NCBI GenBank assembly: GCA_002369075.1
Contig: DFEG01000046.1
Span: 1-23,558, forward strand
Source: Bacteroidales bacterium UBA3808
GTDB lineage: Bacteria > Bacteroidota > Bacteroidia > Bacteroidales > Paludibacteraceae
DNA: 23,558 bases
Direction of reading: 5' to 3'
A program made the position numbers and the translations under genes. The notes under the pieces are model-generated. The model was not told the DNA's origin. It was given only the letters and a program-made list of their open reading frames with translations, and did not search any database. Shown here in pieces: positions 14,725-22,024 of this stretch. How positions within the stretch are numbered: position 1 is the stretch's first letter; every line of letters begins with the position of its first letter.

Positions 14725-15968
14725 TACTTGATCTCCAGCAGCTCAACGGTGAAGATGAGGGTGGCGTAGGGCGGAATGGACTGGCCTGCGCCACGCTCGC
14801 CGTAACCTAACTCATAAGGGATATAGAGCTTGTACTTGGAGCCTACCGGCATGAGTTGCAGACCTTCGGTCCAACCCTTGATCACTCCGTTGAGCGGGAA
14901 CTCGATGGGCTCGCCGCGCTGGTAGGAACTGTCGAAAACAGTGCCGTCGATGAGCGTACCCTCGTAGTGTACTTTGACGGTCTGCTCTGCGGTCGGTTTG
15001 GGACCCTTGCCGGCTACGAGCACCTCGTACTGCAGGCCGGAAGCCGTCTCCTGAACGCCCTCGCGGAGTTTGTTCTCTGCCAGGAATTTGGCACCTTCCT
15101 CTTTCGTCTTGCCGTATTTCAAACGATTGATTACTCCGTCCACGTACTCGCCTGCAGCGTGCATATCCATTTGCTCGGTGTAGCTGTATAAACCGTTAAT
15201 GAAGCCTTGTTTGACGAGTTCGTAGTTGGTCTCCAGACCCTCAATGCCGAGTAATCCGACCGGTTCTTGCTCGCGGATAGCCTTGCCGATATTCTTCGCC
15301 GTGGCTACCAACTGCGGGTTGCGGACCTTCATTTTCAGTCCTTTGTTGACACTGGCGATGAACTCATCGGTACCCTTTCCGGTGGTGTCGAAGGCGAGTA
15401 CGTAACTCTTGATCTGGGATCCGTTCATCATACCGAAAGCGTAGTTGAGAGAGTCGATGGCACTCGCCAGTTCGATGGTCTTTGCCTTTGTCGGGCATTT
15501 CGCATAAACGACCTCACCGGCAGGAAACTCGCGCTGTGACTGGTAGCAGGACATGAGGAACGCCTCTGCTTCGTCAGCCGGCATCATGACCGTGTCGGAA
15601 TAGAGGGCGTTGACCAGACCCTGGAAGAACGCTTTTTCGTTAAGCGTCCATTTCTCGTTCTCAGCCAGACCTTTGGTCTCGAAGAGTTTGACGGACGTGC
15701 CGATCTGACGGCCTGCCTCCTCTATCTCACTGAGTTTCTCCTCTTTGTCCAGATAAGCCTGGTCAAGGGCGTCGATGAACTCGGCTACCGCTTCGTCGCT
15801 GCTGTCATTGGCGAGGTAATGGTTCTTGAATTGCAGACCGTTCACAAAACCGATAGCATAGTTCACGGAGTCAGTCTCGTTCTCAAGAGTTACTTTTTGT
15901 GCCTTGTAACTGTTGCCGCAGGAAATCATTGCCACTGCGGCAAGCAAAATAATACTTATCTTTCGCAT
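14724..15968 (-). CDS. FKBP-type peptidyl-prolyl isomerase lipoprotein with two N-terminal dimerisation-like domains
   Basis: 414 residues. MRKISIILLAAVAMISC is a lipoprotein signal (Cys17). Two successive FKBP_N-like helical segments follow (about 24-150, from DSVNYAIGFVNGLQ; and about 165-295, from DSLNYAFGMMNGSQ), then one FKBP domain in the last about 107 residues. The FKBP active-site pattern is kept: VHYEGTLIDGTVFDSS, VIKGWTEGL and YIPYELGYG. It would catalyse proline isomerisation in envelope proteins. Most family members have one N-domain; here it is doubled. The catalytic domain is very close to that of the next gene upstream in the operon (16030-16614), so the pair arose by tandem duplication or conversion. 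The 61-base gap upstream has no recognisable promoter. Confidence 0.93.
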   Translation of the reverse strand: MRKISIILLAAVAMISCGNSYKAQKVTLENETDSVNYAIGFVNGLQFKNHYLANDSSDEAVAEFIDALDQAYLDKEEKLSEIEEAGRQIGTSVKLFETKGLAENEKWTLNEKAFFQGLVNALYSDTVMMPADEAEAFLMSCYQSQREFPAGEVVYAKCPTKAKTIELASAIDSLNYAFGMMNGSQIKSYVLAFDTTGKGTDEFIASVNKGLKMKVRNPQLVATAKNIGKAIREQEPVGLLGIEGLETNYELVKQGFINGLYSYTEQMDMHAAGEYVDGVINRLKYGKTKEEGAKFLAENKLREGVQETASGLQYEVLVAGKGPKPTAEQTVKVHYEGTLIDGTVFDSSYQRGEPIEFPLNGVIKGWTEGLQLMPVGSKYKLYIPYELGYGERGAGQSIPPYATLIFTVELLEIK

Positions 15969-15996
15969 AATAGTTGTTGTTTTTTATTATTCGTTA

Positions 15997-16028
15997 TGTC
16001 GATATATCGATGTGTCGATATGTCGGGA
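15997..16028. repeat. 8-mer array between the two FKBP genes
   Basis: Four contiguous 8-base units: TGTCGATA, TATCGATG, TGTCGATA, TGTCGGGA. They fill most of the 61-base gap and end one base before the stop codon of the cytoplasmic FKBP gene. CGATATATCG inside is self-complementary. Confidence 0.65.
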
Positions 16029-16029
16029 G

Positions 16030-16614
16030 TTATTCAATGCCGAGAAGTTCGACGGTGAAGATGAGGGCTGCGTAGGGCGGGATAGACTGGCCTGCGCCAC
16101 GCTCGCCGTATGCTAACTGGTAGGGGATGAAGAACTTGTACTTCGAGCCGATCGACATTAGCTGCAGTCCTTCCGTCCAGCCTTTGATCACGCCGTTGAG
16201 CGGGAAGGTAATGGACTCGCCGCGTTTGTAACTGCTGTCGAATACCGTACCGTCAATGAGAGTGCCCTCGTAGTGTACGCGGACGGTGTCGGTAGCCTTC
16301 GGTTTCTGACCGAGAGACGGCTCCAAGATCTCGTACTGCAAACCGCTGGCGGTCACTTTGACACCCTCGCGTTTGGCGTTCTCGGCAAGGAATTTCTCGC
16401 CCTCAGCCTTCGCAGCGCCGGCTACTTTGGCTTCCAACTCCTGGAAGAACTGGTTTAATACTTGTTGAGCCTCTTGATAACTGATCTTCGGCTGCTGGTG
16501 GGTTAATACATCTTCGATACCGGCAGCAAGATCCTGGTAGTGCAGACTCTCCACACCGCTGCTCATTAAATTCTGGCCCATCGAAAGGCCTAATGCATAA
16601 CTGATTTTGTCCAT
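16030..16614 (-). CDS. FKBP-type peptidyl-prolyl isomerase (cytoplasmic, FKBP22/FklB-like)
   Basis: 194 residues with no signal peptide. Residues 1-80 form the helical dimerisation domain (MDKISYALGLSMGQNLMSSG), and 88-194 the FKBP domain with VHYEGTLIDGTVFDSS, VIKGWTEGL and YIPYQLAYG-like motifs (here FIPYQLAYG). It should act as a prolyl isomerase/chaperone in the cytoplasm. The catalytic domain is almost the same as that of the downstream lipoprotein, whereas the N-terminal parts are quite different, so the two paralogues are sorted to different compartments. It lies 23 bases after ribE. Confidence 0.93.
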   Translation of the reverse strand: MDKISYALGLSMGQNLMSSGVESLHYQDLAAGIEDVLTHQQPKISYQEAQQVLNQFFQELEAKVAGAAKAEGEKFLAENAKREGVKVTASGLQYEILEPSLGQKPKATDTVRVHYEGTLIDGTVFDSSYKRGESITFPLNGVIKGWTEGLQLMSIGSKYKFFIPYQLAYGERGAGQSIPPYAALIFTVELLGIE

Positions 16615-16618
16615 AAAT

Positions 16619-16662
16619 TCATTTACTATTTAATCATTTATTTGCTCATTTGGTTCATTTGC
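16619..16662 (-). repeat. Degenerate CATTT repeat array at the ribE/FKBP junction
   Basis: CATTT or TATTT recurs every 7-10 bases on the plus strand. It spans the intergenic 23 bases and the last codons of ribE, giving the tail QMNQMSK. It resembles the array at 13202-13243. Confidence 0.5.
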
Positions 16663-17267
16663 GAGAGGTATCTCGCCATGTATTTGCCGAGGATGTCGAA
16701 CTCGATATTCACCACTGTTCCTACCTCGATATATTTGAAGTTGGTCTCCTCGTGTGTATAAGGGATGATACATACGGATACATAGCCTTTGTCGCCTTGA
16801 ATGTCGGGTTCGCAGACGGTAAGGCTGACCCCGTTGATACAAACCGAGCCCTTGTCCACGCAGAAATAGCCGCGCTCCACCATCTCGCGGGTGCTGTCGT
16901 ACTCGAACCGGTAGTACCAACTGCCGTCGGTCTCGTGCGCGTCGATACAAACGGCTTTCTGATCAACGTGACCTTGTACGATGTGTCCGTCCAGACGTCC
17001 GCCCATCAGCATGGAACGCTCCACGTTCACCCAGTCACCCTCTTGCAGCAGGTCGAGGTTGGTCAGACGCAGCGTCTCCTGCATGGCCGTTACGGTATAG
17101 AGGTCACCCTCGATCTTTACGACCGTCAGACACACACCGTTATGGGCAATCGACTGATCGATAGACAATGCCTCTCCGAACGGGTTGCGGAGAGTGAAAT
17201 GTTTATTCGTTTGCTCGGTCTCAATCTTGACGACCTGAGCCATGGTTTCTACAATTCCTGAAAACAT
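16638..17267 (-). CDS. ribE: Riboflavin synthase, alpha subunit
   Basis: 209 residues beginning MFSGIVETMAQV, the highly conserved start of the family. The two internally duplicated lumazine-binding barrels are visible: SIAHNGVCLTV in the first half and SVCINGVSLTV in the second, plus GHIVQGHVDQ at the boundary. It converts two 6,7-dimethyl-8-ribityllumazine molecules into riboflavin and a pyrimidine; cytoplasmic trimer. No other riboflavin genes and no FMN riboswitch are visible upstream; the 60-base gap instead holds a CCCCT palindrome (copy E). The C-terminal residues come from a short repeat array. Confidence 0.95.
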   Translation of the reverse strand: MFSGIVETMAQVVKIETEQTNKHFTLRNPFGEALSIDQSIAHNGVCLTVVKIEGDLYTVTAMQETLRLTNLDLLQEGDWVNVERSMLMGGRLDGHIVQGHVDQKAVCIDAHETDGSWYYRFEYDSTREMVERGYFCVDKGSVCINGVSLTVCEPDIQGDKGYVSVCIIPYTHEETNFKYIEVGTVVNIEFDILGKYMARYLSQMNQMSK

Positions 17268-17276
17268 AAGATTATT

Positions 17277-17310
17277 AGACCCCCTCTTCTTTCCCCCTAA
17301 AGGGGGAGGA
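17277..17310 (+). repeat. CCCCT palindromic repeat, copy E (upstream of ribE)
   Basis: AGACCCCCTCTTCTT then TCCCCCT-AA-AGGGGGA (17292-17307), a 7-bp stem. Same orientation as the four intragenic copies near 10 kb. The hairpin could also act as a terminator or mRNA stabiliser after the DUF559 gene. Confidence 0.8.
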
Positions 17311-17327
17311 AAAGTTGGATTTTGTTA

Positions 17328-17702
17328 TTAATTATTTATTTTGTTTTTAATTATACATAATATATTGTCCATATTGCAGAGAACTTCTTCATTGGTAAAT
17401 CGAAGTACTTTGTATCCGTATTGATTAAGTGTGCGCTCGCGTAGCTCGTCACTCTCTTGTTGTCCGCCATCCGAATGATATTTTCCGTCAATTTCAATAA
17501 TTAACTTTTTTTCCAAACAAACCAAATCAACAATGTAGTTTCCGATAATATGCTGTCTATAAAATCTTAGTCCTAATTGTTTGGATCGAACATATTTCCA
17601 TAGGGCATTTTCTGCTTCTGTCGGCTCCTTTCGCATCCTATTTGCATTTTTGCGAAGCAAGTGATAGTCCGGCGTGTGTGCTGTTTGGTATAAAGGGATC
17701 AT
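17328..17702 (-). CDS. DUF559-family Vsr-like endonuclease, small
   Basis: 124 residues from ATG 17702, which overlaps the flippase stop (ATGA). An in-frame upstream ATG (17804) would add 34 residues that are merely the other-frame reading of the flippase tail and repeat F. The protein has the DUF559 pattern: NRMRKEPTEAENALWKYVRSK (a helix with TEAE), LRFYRQHIIGNYIVDLVCLEKK (R49, Q50, H51, D59) and LIIEIDGKYH (E70, D72), the PD-(D/E)xK-type metal-binding core shared with Vsr mismatch endonucleases. All key residues are present. The gene is AT-rich compared with flanking genes, a sign of recent acquisition. It is bracketed by inverted palindromes. The substrate is unknown; a role in moving the palindromes is my hypothesis. 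Confidence 0.88.
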   Translation of the reverse strand: MIPLYQTAHTPDYHLLRKNANRMRKEPTEAENALWKYVRSKQLGLRFYRQHIIGNYIVDLVCLEKKLIIEIDGKYHSDGGQQESDELRERTLNQYGYKVLRFTNEEVLCNMDNILCIIKNKINN

Positions 17703-19138
17703 TGCTTCTTTGGAGTTTCCCCCTTCAGGGGGATTAAGAGGGTCTTGTGTATTACCGCCAGATAGATACAGATCAGGCCGGTGCCGATCGCCATGAGCGC
17801 CCATGTGTCAGACACATAACGGAGGCGGATGACATAATAGACAGCCAGCAGAACAAGCGTCAGAACGGTGTAGCCGCCGATGCGCTTGAGGTCGTAAGGG
17901 ATCGGTGCTTTCTTCTGGCCGATGACATAGGAGAGAACCATGATCACGAAGTAGCAGACGAGGCTGCTGCCGCAGGACGCCCAATAGCCTATACGGGGCA
18001 CACCGACGATCTGCAGCACTAAGGTGATGACCAGACCGATGAGCGAGAAATAGGCGCCCCATTTGGTCTCATCCGTCAGTTTGTACCAGAACGAGAGATT
18101 GAAATACACGCCCTGGAAGACGTACGTCCAGAGCACCACCGGAACAATCTTCAGCCCCTCCCAATAAGCGCTGGAGACAATATACCGGAAGATATCCAGA
18201 TAGAAAATGACGCCTAACAGAATGAGGTACGAGAAGATGATATAGTACTTCATCGCATCGGCGTATGCCTCTACCGAATGGCGGTCTTTGTGCTTGGCAA
18301 AAACGAATGGCTCATATGCGTACCGGAACGCCTGCGTGAACATCATCATCACCATCGCCACCTTGAAGCACGCGCCGTAGATACCTAACTGCGCCTGCGC
18401 GTCCTCGCCCGTGTATAGATAAGGAAAAACGATGCGGTCCAGCGTCTGGTTCATGATACCGGCTACACCGAGTACCAGAAGCGGCAGCGAGTAACGCAGC
18501 ATCTTCACGAGTATCTGTCCGTCGAAATGACCGCCTTTCGGCATCGTGAACGGCATCAGACAAAGGGTCTGGATCGTGGTGGCAAGAAGATTGGAGAGGA
18601 AGATATAGAACACGTCGTTCAGCCCTAATATCACCAAAAATAGGATATTGAAACCGATGTTCAGTAGCACGAACAGCAACTTGAGTGCTGCAAAGAGAAC
18701 CGGTCTTTTTTGGTTCCGGAGGTAAGCAAAGGGAATGGACGCAAAGGCATCGATTGCCACCGTCACGAACATCATCGCCACGAACTCGGAGTGCTCCGCG
18801 TAGCCCAGAACCGCAGCCAAGGGCTGACGGAAAAGCAACACGAGCAGCGCAAAGAGGGTACTCGTGCTAAAGAGGGTGAGGAACGCCGTGCGATAGACCG
18901 AGGGGGAATCAAAGCCCTCACGGTTGGCGAAACGGAAGAAACCCGTCTCCATGCCATAGGTCAGGAGCACCAGCAACAGGGCGGTCCAGGCATAGAGGTT
19001 GGTCACAATCCCGTAATCGTCCGTGCGCGCCAATACATAGGTGTACAGCGGCACCAACAGGTAGTTCAGAAACTTACCGATGATCGAACTCAACCCGTAG
19101 ATGGCGGTGTCCTTCGCCAAGGATTTCATTTCACTCAT
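17699..19138 (-). CDS. Polysaccharide flippase / lipopolysaccharide biosynthesis protein (MOP superfamily)
   Basis: 479 residues with about 12-14 membrane helices. The start, SLAKDTAIYGLSSIIGKFLNYLLVPLYTYVLARTDDYGIVTNLYAW, is typical of Wzx/RfbX-like flippases, which are often found beside rsmI-like housekeeping genes in Bacteroidales. It should flip lipid-linked saccharides in the inner membrane. It overlaps the rsmI 3' end by eight bases. Its C-terminus has been replaced or extended by repeat F, so the original end is not visible. It is not closely similar to the other flippase at 13216-14724. Confidence 0.87.
   Translation of the reverse strand: MSEMKSLAKDTAIYGLSSIIGKFLNYLLVPLYTYVLARTDDYGIVTNLYAWTALLLVLLTYGMETGFFRFANREGFDSPSVYRTAFLTLFSTSTLFALLVLLFRQPLAAVLGYAEHSEFVAMMFVTVAIDAFASIPFAYLRNQKRPVLFAALKLLFVLLNIGFNILFLVILGLNDVFYIFLSNLLATTIQTLCLMPFTMPKGGHFDGQILVKMLRYSLPLLVLGVAGIMNQTLDRIVFPYLYTGEDAQAQLGIYGACFKVAMVMMMFTQAFRYAYEPFVFAKHKDRHSVEAYADAMKYYIIFSYLILLGVIFYLDIFRYIVSSAYWEGLKIVPVVLWTYVFQGVYFNLSFWYKLTDETKWGAYFSLIGLVITLVLQIVGVPRIGYWASCGSSLVCYFVIMVLSYVIGQKKAPIPYDLKRIGGYTVLTLVLLAVYYVIRLRYVSDTWALMAIGTGLICIYLAVIHKTLLIPLKGETPKKQ
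17717..17746 (-). repeat. CCCCT palindromic repeat, copy F (inverted, flippase 3' end)
   Basis: On the minus strand: AAGACCCTCTTAA then TCCCCCT-GA-AGGGGGA (17718-17733). It is inverted relative to the other copies and encodes most of the last 14 residues of the flippase (TLLIPLKGETPKKQ). Confidence 0.8.
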
Positions 19139-19817
19139 TGCTTTCGACTTTCGACTTTTTACCTTCGACTATGATAACTATTTCGCCTTTCGGCGCTTTC
19201 TCCTTGAAATGTGCAGTCAGTTCAGCCAGTGAACCTCTTACCGTCTCTTCGTGTACCTTGCTGATCTCGCGCGTCACACTCGCTCTGCGGTCTGCCCCGC
19301 AGACAGATGCTAACTGCTCCAAGGTCTTCACTAACCGGAAGGGCGACTCATAGACGATGAACGTCTCGTCCAGTTGCCCCAAGTATTGCAGCCGCGTCTG
19401 CCGCCCCTTCTTCTGGGGCAGAAACCCCTCGAAATAGAAGTGGTTGTTCGGCAGTCCGCTGTCCACTAATGCCGGCACGAAAGCCGTGGCACCGGGCAGG
19501 GTCTGTATCTCTATTTCCGCTTCGGCGGCTGCCCTGACGAGGAAGAACCCCGGGTCGCTGATCGCCGGCGTACCGGCATCGGAGATGAGCGCGATGTTCG
19601 CACCCGCCTTCAATCGCTCAACAATATCCGCACTCGTCTCGTGCTCGTTGAACTTGTGATGGCTCTTGAGCGGCGTATGAATATCATAATGTTGCAGCAG
19701 AACACCGCTGGTACGCGTGTCTTCCGCTAAAATCAGATCGACTGATTTCAGCACCTCAATCGCGCGGAACGTCATGTCCTGCAGATTGCCGACCGGTGTA
19801 GGAACGATATATAGCAT
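19131..19817 (-). CDS. rsmI: 16S rRNA (cytidine-1402-2'-O)-methyltransferase
   Basis: 228 residues beginning MLYIVPTPVGNLQDMTFRAIE, with LAEDTRTSG, HEHET-like HKFNEHET and ISDAGTPAISDPG, all conserved RsmI/tetrapyrrole-methylase-fold motifs for SAM binding. It methylates C1402 in the decoding centre of 16S rRNA. The end, EGKKSKVESNE, is an extension encoded by a 7-mer array (19141-19172). Start and stop nearly touch its neighbours: TAA of the coiled-coil gene is directly followed by ATG. Confidence 0.95.
   Translation of the reverse strand: MLYIVPTPVGNLQDMTFRAIEVLKSVDLILAEDTRTSGVLLQHYDIHTPLKSHHKFNEHETSADIVERLKAGANIALISDAGTPAISDPGFFLVRAAAEAEIEIQTLPGATAFVPALVDSGLPNNHFYFEGFLPQKKGRQTRLQYLGQLDETFIVYESPFRLVKTLEQLASVCGADRRASVTREISKVHEETVRGSLAELTAHFKEKAPKGEIVIIVEGKKSKVESNE
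19141..19172 (-). repeat. 7-mer array in the rsmI 3' end
   Basis: CTTTCGA, CTTTCGA, CTTTTTAC, CTTCGA on the plus strand. It encodes KKSKVES at the end of RsmI. The first 19 bases or so are the same as in the array at 20413. Confidence 0.7.
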
Positions 19818-20411
19818 TTACCCAAACCTCCTGTGCAGGGTGACGATAAACTGCTGGTAACTGTTGCTCTCGGTGTCCCAGCCGAAGCGGCTGATATAAC
19901 TCATCGCCTCGTCGAACGAATGAAGGGCATTCAGTTCGGTCAGCGTGCGTTGCATCAGTTCGGCGTTCTGACCGAACAACTCGCGCTGGTACAGGAACCG
20001 GTCGCCTAACGAGATCGCCAGACGGATGTCATCTACCGCCTTGCCGTAGAGTGCCGCCTTCGGAGAGGCCTGCTCCTCTACAACGGGCGCAGGCTCGGGT
20101 TCCTCCTTGATCGGCTCGGGTTCTGCAATAGGCTCGGGCTCCGGCTCTACCACCGGTTCCGGTTCAGCCGGTATATCCGGACTCTCTGGAACTACTGGAG
20201 CCGCTATAACTACCGGCTTTTCGACCTCCACTACTTTCTCTATCACCTGCGGCTCGGGCAACGGTCTGTTCTGCAACTCCGTTACCTGCCTTTCCAGTTC
20301 GGTTATGCGCGCTTCAGCGGTAGCAAGACGCTCTTCCTGTGCCGCTATGCGCGCTTCAGCTGCGGCTAAACGAGCCTCCAGAGACTCAAAATATTTAATT
20401 ACCTCTTCCAT
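19818..20411 (-). CDS. Coiled-coil, Pro/Glu-rich protein with conserved C-terminal helical domain
   Basis: 197 residues, no signal peptide. Residues 8-48 are an Ala/Glu/Arg-rich coiled coil with imperfect repeats (RLAAAEARIAAQEERLATAE). Residues 49-118 are a Pro/Glu/Val-rich flexible linker with many EPEP repeats. Residues 119-197 (DDIRLAISLGDRFLYQRELFGQNAELMQRTLTELN, ending FIVTLHRRF) look like a conserved Bacteroidales helical domain of unknown function that I have seen at the end of similar coiled-coil proteins. It immediately precedes rsmI in the same operon. It probably forms oligomers and acts as a scaffold; the function is unknown. Confidence 0.8.
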   Translation of the reverse strand: MEEVIKYFESLEARLAAAEARIAAQEERLATAEARITELERQVTELQNRPLPEPQVIEKVVEVEKPVVIAAPVVPESPDIPAEPEPVVEPEPEPIAEPEPIKEEPEPAPVVEEQASPKAALYGKAVDDIRLAISLGDRFLYQRELFGQNAELMQRTLTELNALHSFDEAMSYISRFGWDTESNSYQQFIVTLHRRFG

Positions 20412-20412
20412 C

Positions 20413-20434
20413 GCTTTCGACTTTCGACTTTTGT
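20413..20434 (-). repeat. 7-mer array between the POT transporter and coiled-coil genes
   Basis: CTTTCGA, CTTTCGA, CTTTTGT on the plus strand, inside the 33-base gap just upstream of the coiled-coil gene's ATG. It shares GCTTTCGACTTTCGACTTTT with the array at 19140. Confidence 0.7.
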
Positions 20435-20444
20435 CCTTCCTACA

Positions 20445-21983
20445 TTACTTCGTTGCGTATTCCAACTTGCCCATCATGGCGAACATGAAGATGGCTGCAA
20501 TGAGACAGACACCGATGAACACGCTCCATACGAGCCAGAGAGGCAGGCTGCCCCACAGGTAACCGCCTACGGATACAAGGAAGTTACCTAACGCCGTGGC
20601 TACGAACCAACCGCCCATCATCATTCCTTTGTATTGCGGAGGAGCGACTTTGCTGACAAACGAGATACCCATCGGACTGAGCAGCAACTCACCGAAGGTC
20701 AGTATCAGATAAGTCACAATTAGTACATTGGCGTCCACGAACGTACCGCCGCCCGTCACCCGGGCCAGTTCTTGTTCCGCCGGTGTGAGAAGACCTACGG
20801 AACAGAAAGCCATTACGGCATAAGCCGCTGCGGCTACAAGCATTCCATAAGCGATCTTGCGAGGTGCCGAAGGCTCTTTGCCTTTCTTCGCCAGCGCTCC
20901 GAAGATAGCCATGCTCACCGGTGTCAGGGCCACTACGTAGAACGGGTTGAACTGCTGGAAGATGGGAGCGGAGATGCCCAACTCAGCAGGGTGGTGCAAG
21001 TACTTATATACGAGGATAGCGGCGAGAACACTGCCTACGCAGCCCCAGATCATCTTGGATTTGCCCGATCCTTCGCCGAAAATGCCAAACAGTGCATATA
21101 CCAATACGGCTACCATGACGAGGTTCCAGATGTCGAACGCCATCGTCTGTACGCCGGTCACAACGGGGGTCACGAACTCGTCGGCGAAGAACGTGAGGGT
21201 CAGACCGTTCTGGTGGAAAGCCATCCAGAAGAACAGCACTACGGCGAACACGAGGCACAGCGCCACGATACGTTTCTTGGTCTGCTCCGGCGTCAGTTCC
21301 TCTACCTTCTGACCGCTCGCAGCAGCCTGCTTGGCGGTGTTCTCCACGTGCTTGAACCACGGACGGCAAGCGTAGTAGATGGCGATACTCAGTACCAGCG
21401 AAGCGCACGCTACGGCGAACGCGAAATGGTAGCTGTCGTTCACACTCGTACCCAGACTCTCCTGCGCCCATGCCATGATCTTAACGGCTGCTGTCGGGGC
21501 GAACATGGCACCGATGTTAATCGCCATGTAGAACAGCGAGAAAGCGGCGTCACGGCGGTCGGCGTACTGCGGATCGTCATACAGGTTACCTACCATCACC
21601 TGCAGGTTGCCTTTGAACAGACCCGTACCGAACGAGATTAGCACCAGCGCGGCGATCATGCCGATCATCGCCACGGTCGTACTGCCGCTCTCCACACCGC
21701 CCATCGGCAGCGCCAGAAGCACGTAGCCTAAGAACATAATGATGATTCCGATCGTGACGCACTTGCCGTAACCGATCTTGTCGGCTACGATACCGCCGAT
21801 CAGCGGCAGAAAATACACAAACGCCAGGAACGTGGAATAAATAGCTCCGGCTGCCGATGCCGACAAACCGAAATTGGCGCGCAAGAATAGCGCAAACACG
21901 GCTAACATCGTGTAGTAGCCGAAACGCTCGCCTGTGTTGGCTAACGCCAACGCGAACAGTCCTTTGGGTTGATTCTTAAACAT
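20445..21983 (-). CDS. POT/PTR family proton-coupled di/tripeptide transporter
   Basis: 512 residues with about 12-14 membrane helices. Helix 1 has NTGERFGYYTM (16-26), the POT signature ExxERFxYY with the first Glu replaced by Asn, as I recall for the Bacteroidales DtpT-like branch. Further features are YGKCVTIGIIIMFLGYVLLAL, FKGNLQVMVGNLYDD (the GxGxxKPN-like block) and SLFYMAINIGAMFAP. It imports short peptides with protons across the inner membrane. ATG 21983 follows an AT-rich 7-mer array; no recognisable promoter lies in the 32-base gap. Confidence 0.93.
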   Translation of the reverse strand: MFKNQPKGLFALALANTGERFGYYTMLAVFALFLRANFGLSASAAGAIYSTFLAFVYFLPLIGGIVADKIGYGKCVTIGIIIMFLGYVLLALPMGGVESGSTTVAMIGMIAALVLISFGTGLFKGNLQVMVGNLYDDPQYADRRDAAFSLFYMAINIGAMFAPTAAVKIMAWAQESLGTSVNDSYHFAFAVACASLVLSIAIYYACRPWFKHVENTAKQAAASGQKVEELTPEQTKKRIVALCLVFAVVLFFWMAFHQNGLTLTFFADEFVTPVVTGVQTMAFDIWNLVMVAVLVYALFGIFGEGSGKSKMIWGCVGSVLAAILVYKYLHHPAELGISAPIFQQFNPFYVVALTPVSMAIFGALAKKGKEPSAPRKIAYGMLVAAAAYAVMAFCSVGLLTPAEQELARVTGGGTFVDANVLIVTYLILTFGELLLSPMGISFVSKVAPPQYKGMMMGGWFVATALGNFLVSVGGYLWGSLPLWLVWSVFIGVCLIAAIFMFAMMGKLEYATK

Positions 21984-22003
21984 AATATATAATTTTTAAT
22001 TTG

Positions 22004-22024
22004 AATTTTCAATTTTCAATTCTC
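22004..22024 (-). repeat. 7-mer array at the ilvE/POT junction
   Basis: AATTTTC, AATTTTC, AATTCTC, then AATT on the plus strand. The ilvE stop codon (22016-22018) lies inside it. Confidence 0.65.

Larger units (their letters stand above)
17277..17745. mobile_element. Candidate palindrome-bounded cassette carrying a DUF559 nuclease
   Basis: Copy E (from AGACCCC at 17277) and copy F (ending GGGTCT at 17745) of the CCCCT palindrome face each other and bracket the DUF559 gene, giving a 469-base unit with outward AGACCC ends. The enclosed gene is clearly AT-richer than its neighbours. The right end supplies the last codons of the flippase gene, as expected of an insertion into a gene's 3' end. 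No target-site duplication is obvious. That the unit moves, and that the nuclease moves it, is inference. Confidence 0.45.

Noticed and set aside
16650..17261. 203-residue plus-strand open frame opposite ribE
   Set aside because: It is an antisense shadow of a highly conserved riboflavin synthase; no independent signals.
17268..17327. FMN riboswitch upstream of ribE
   Set aside because: The gap is only 60 bases and is filled by a palindromic repeat; no RFN-element conserved blocks are visible.
17703..17804. N-terminal 34-residue extension of the DUF559 nuclease
   Set aside because: It is the alternative-frame reading of the flippase tail and palindrome F. ATG 17702 gives an ATGA overlap and the normal family start.
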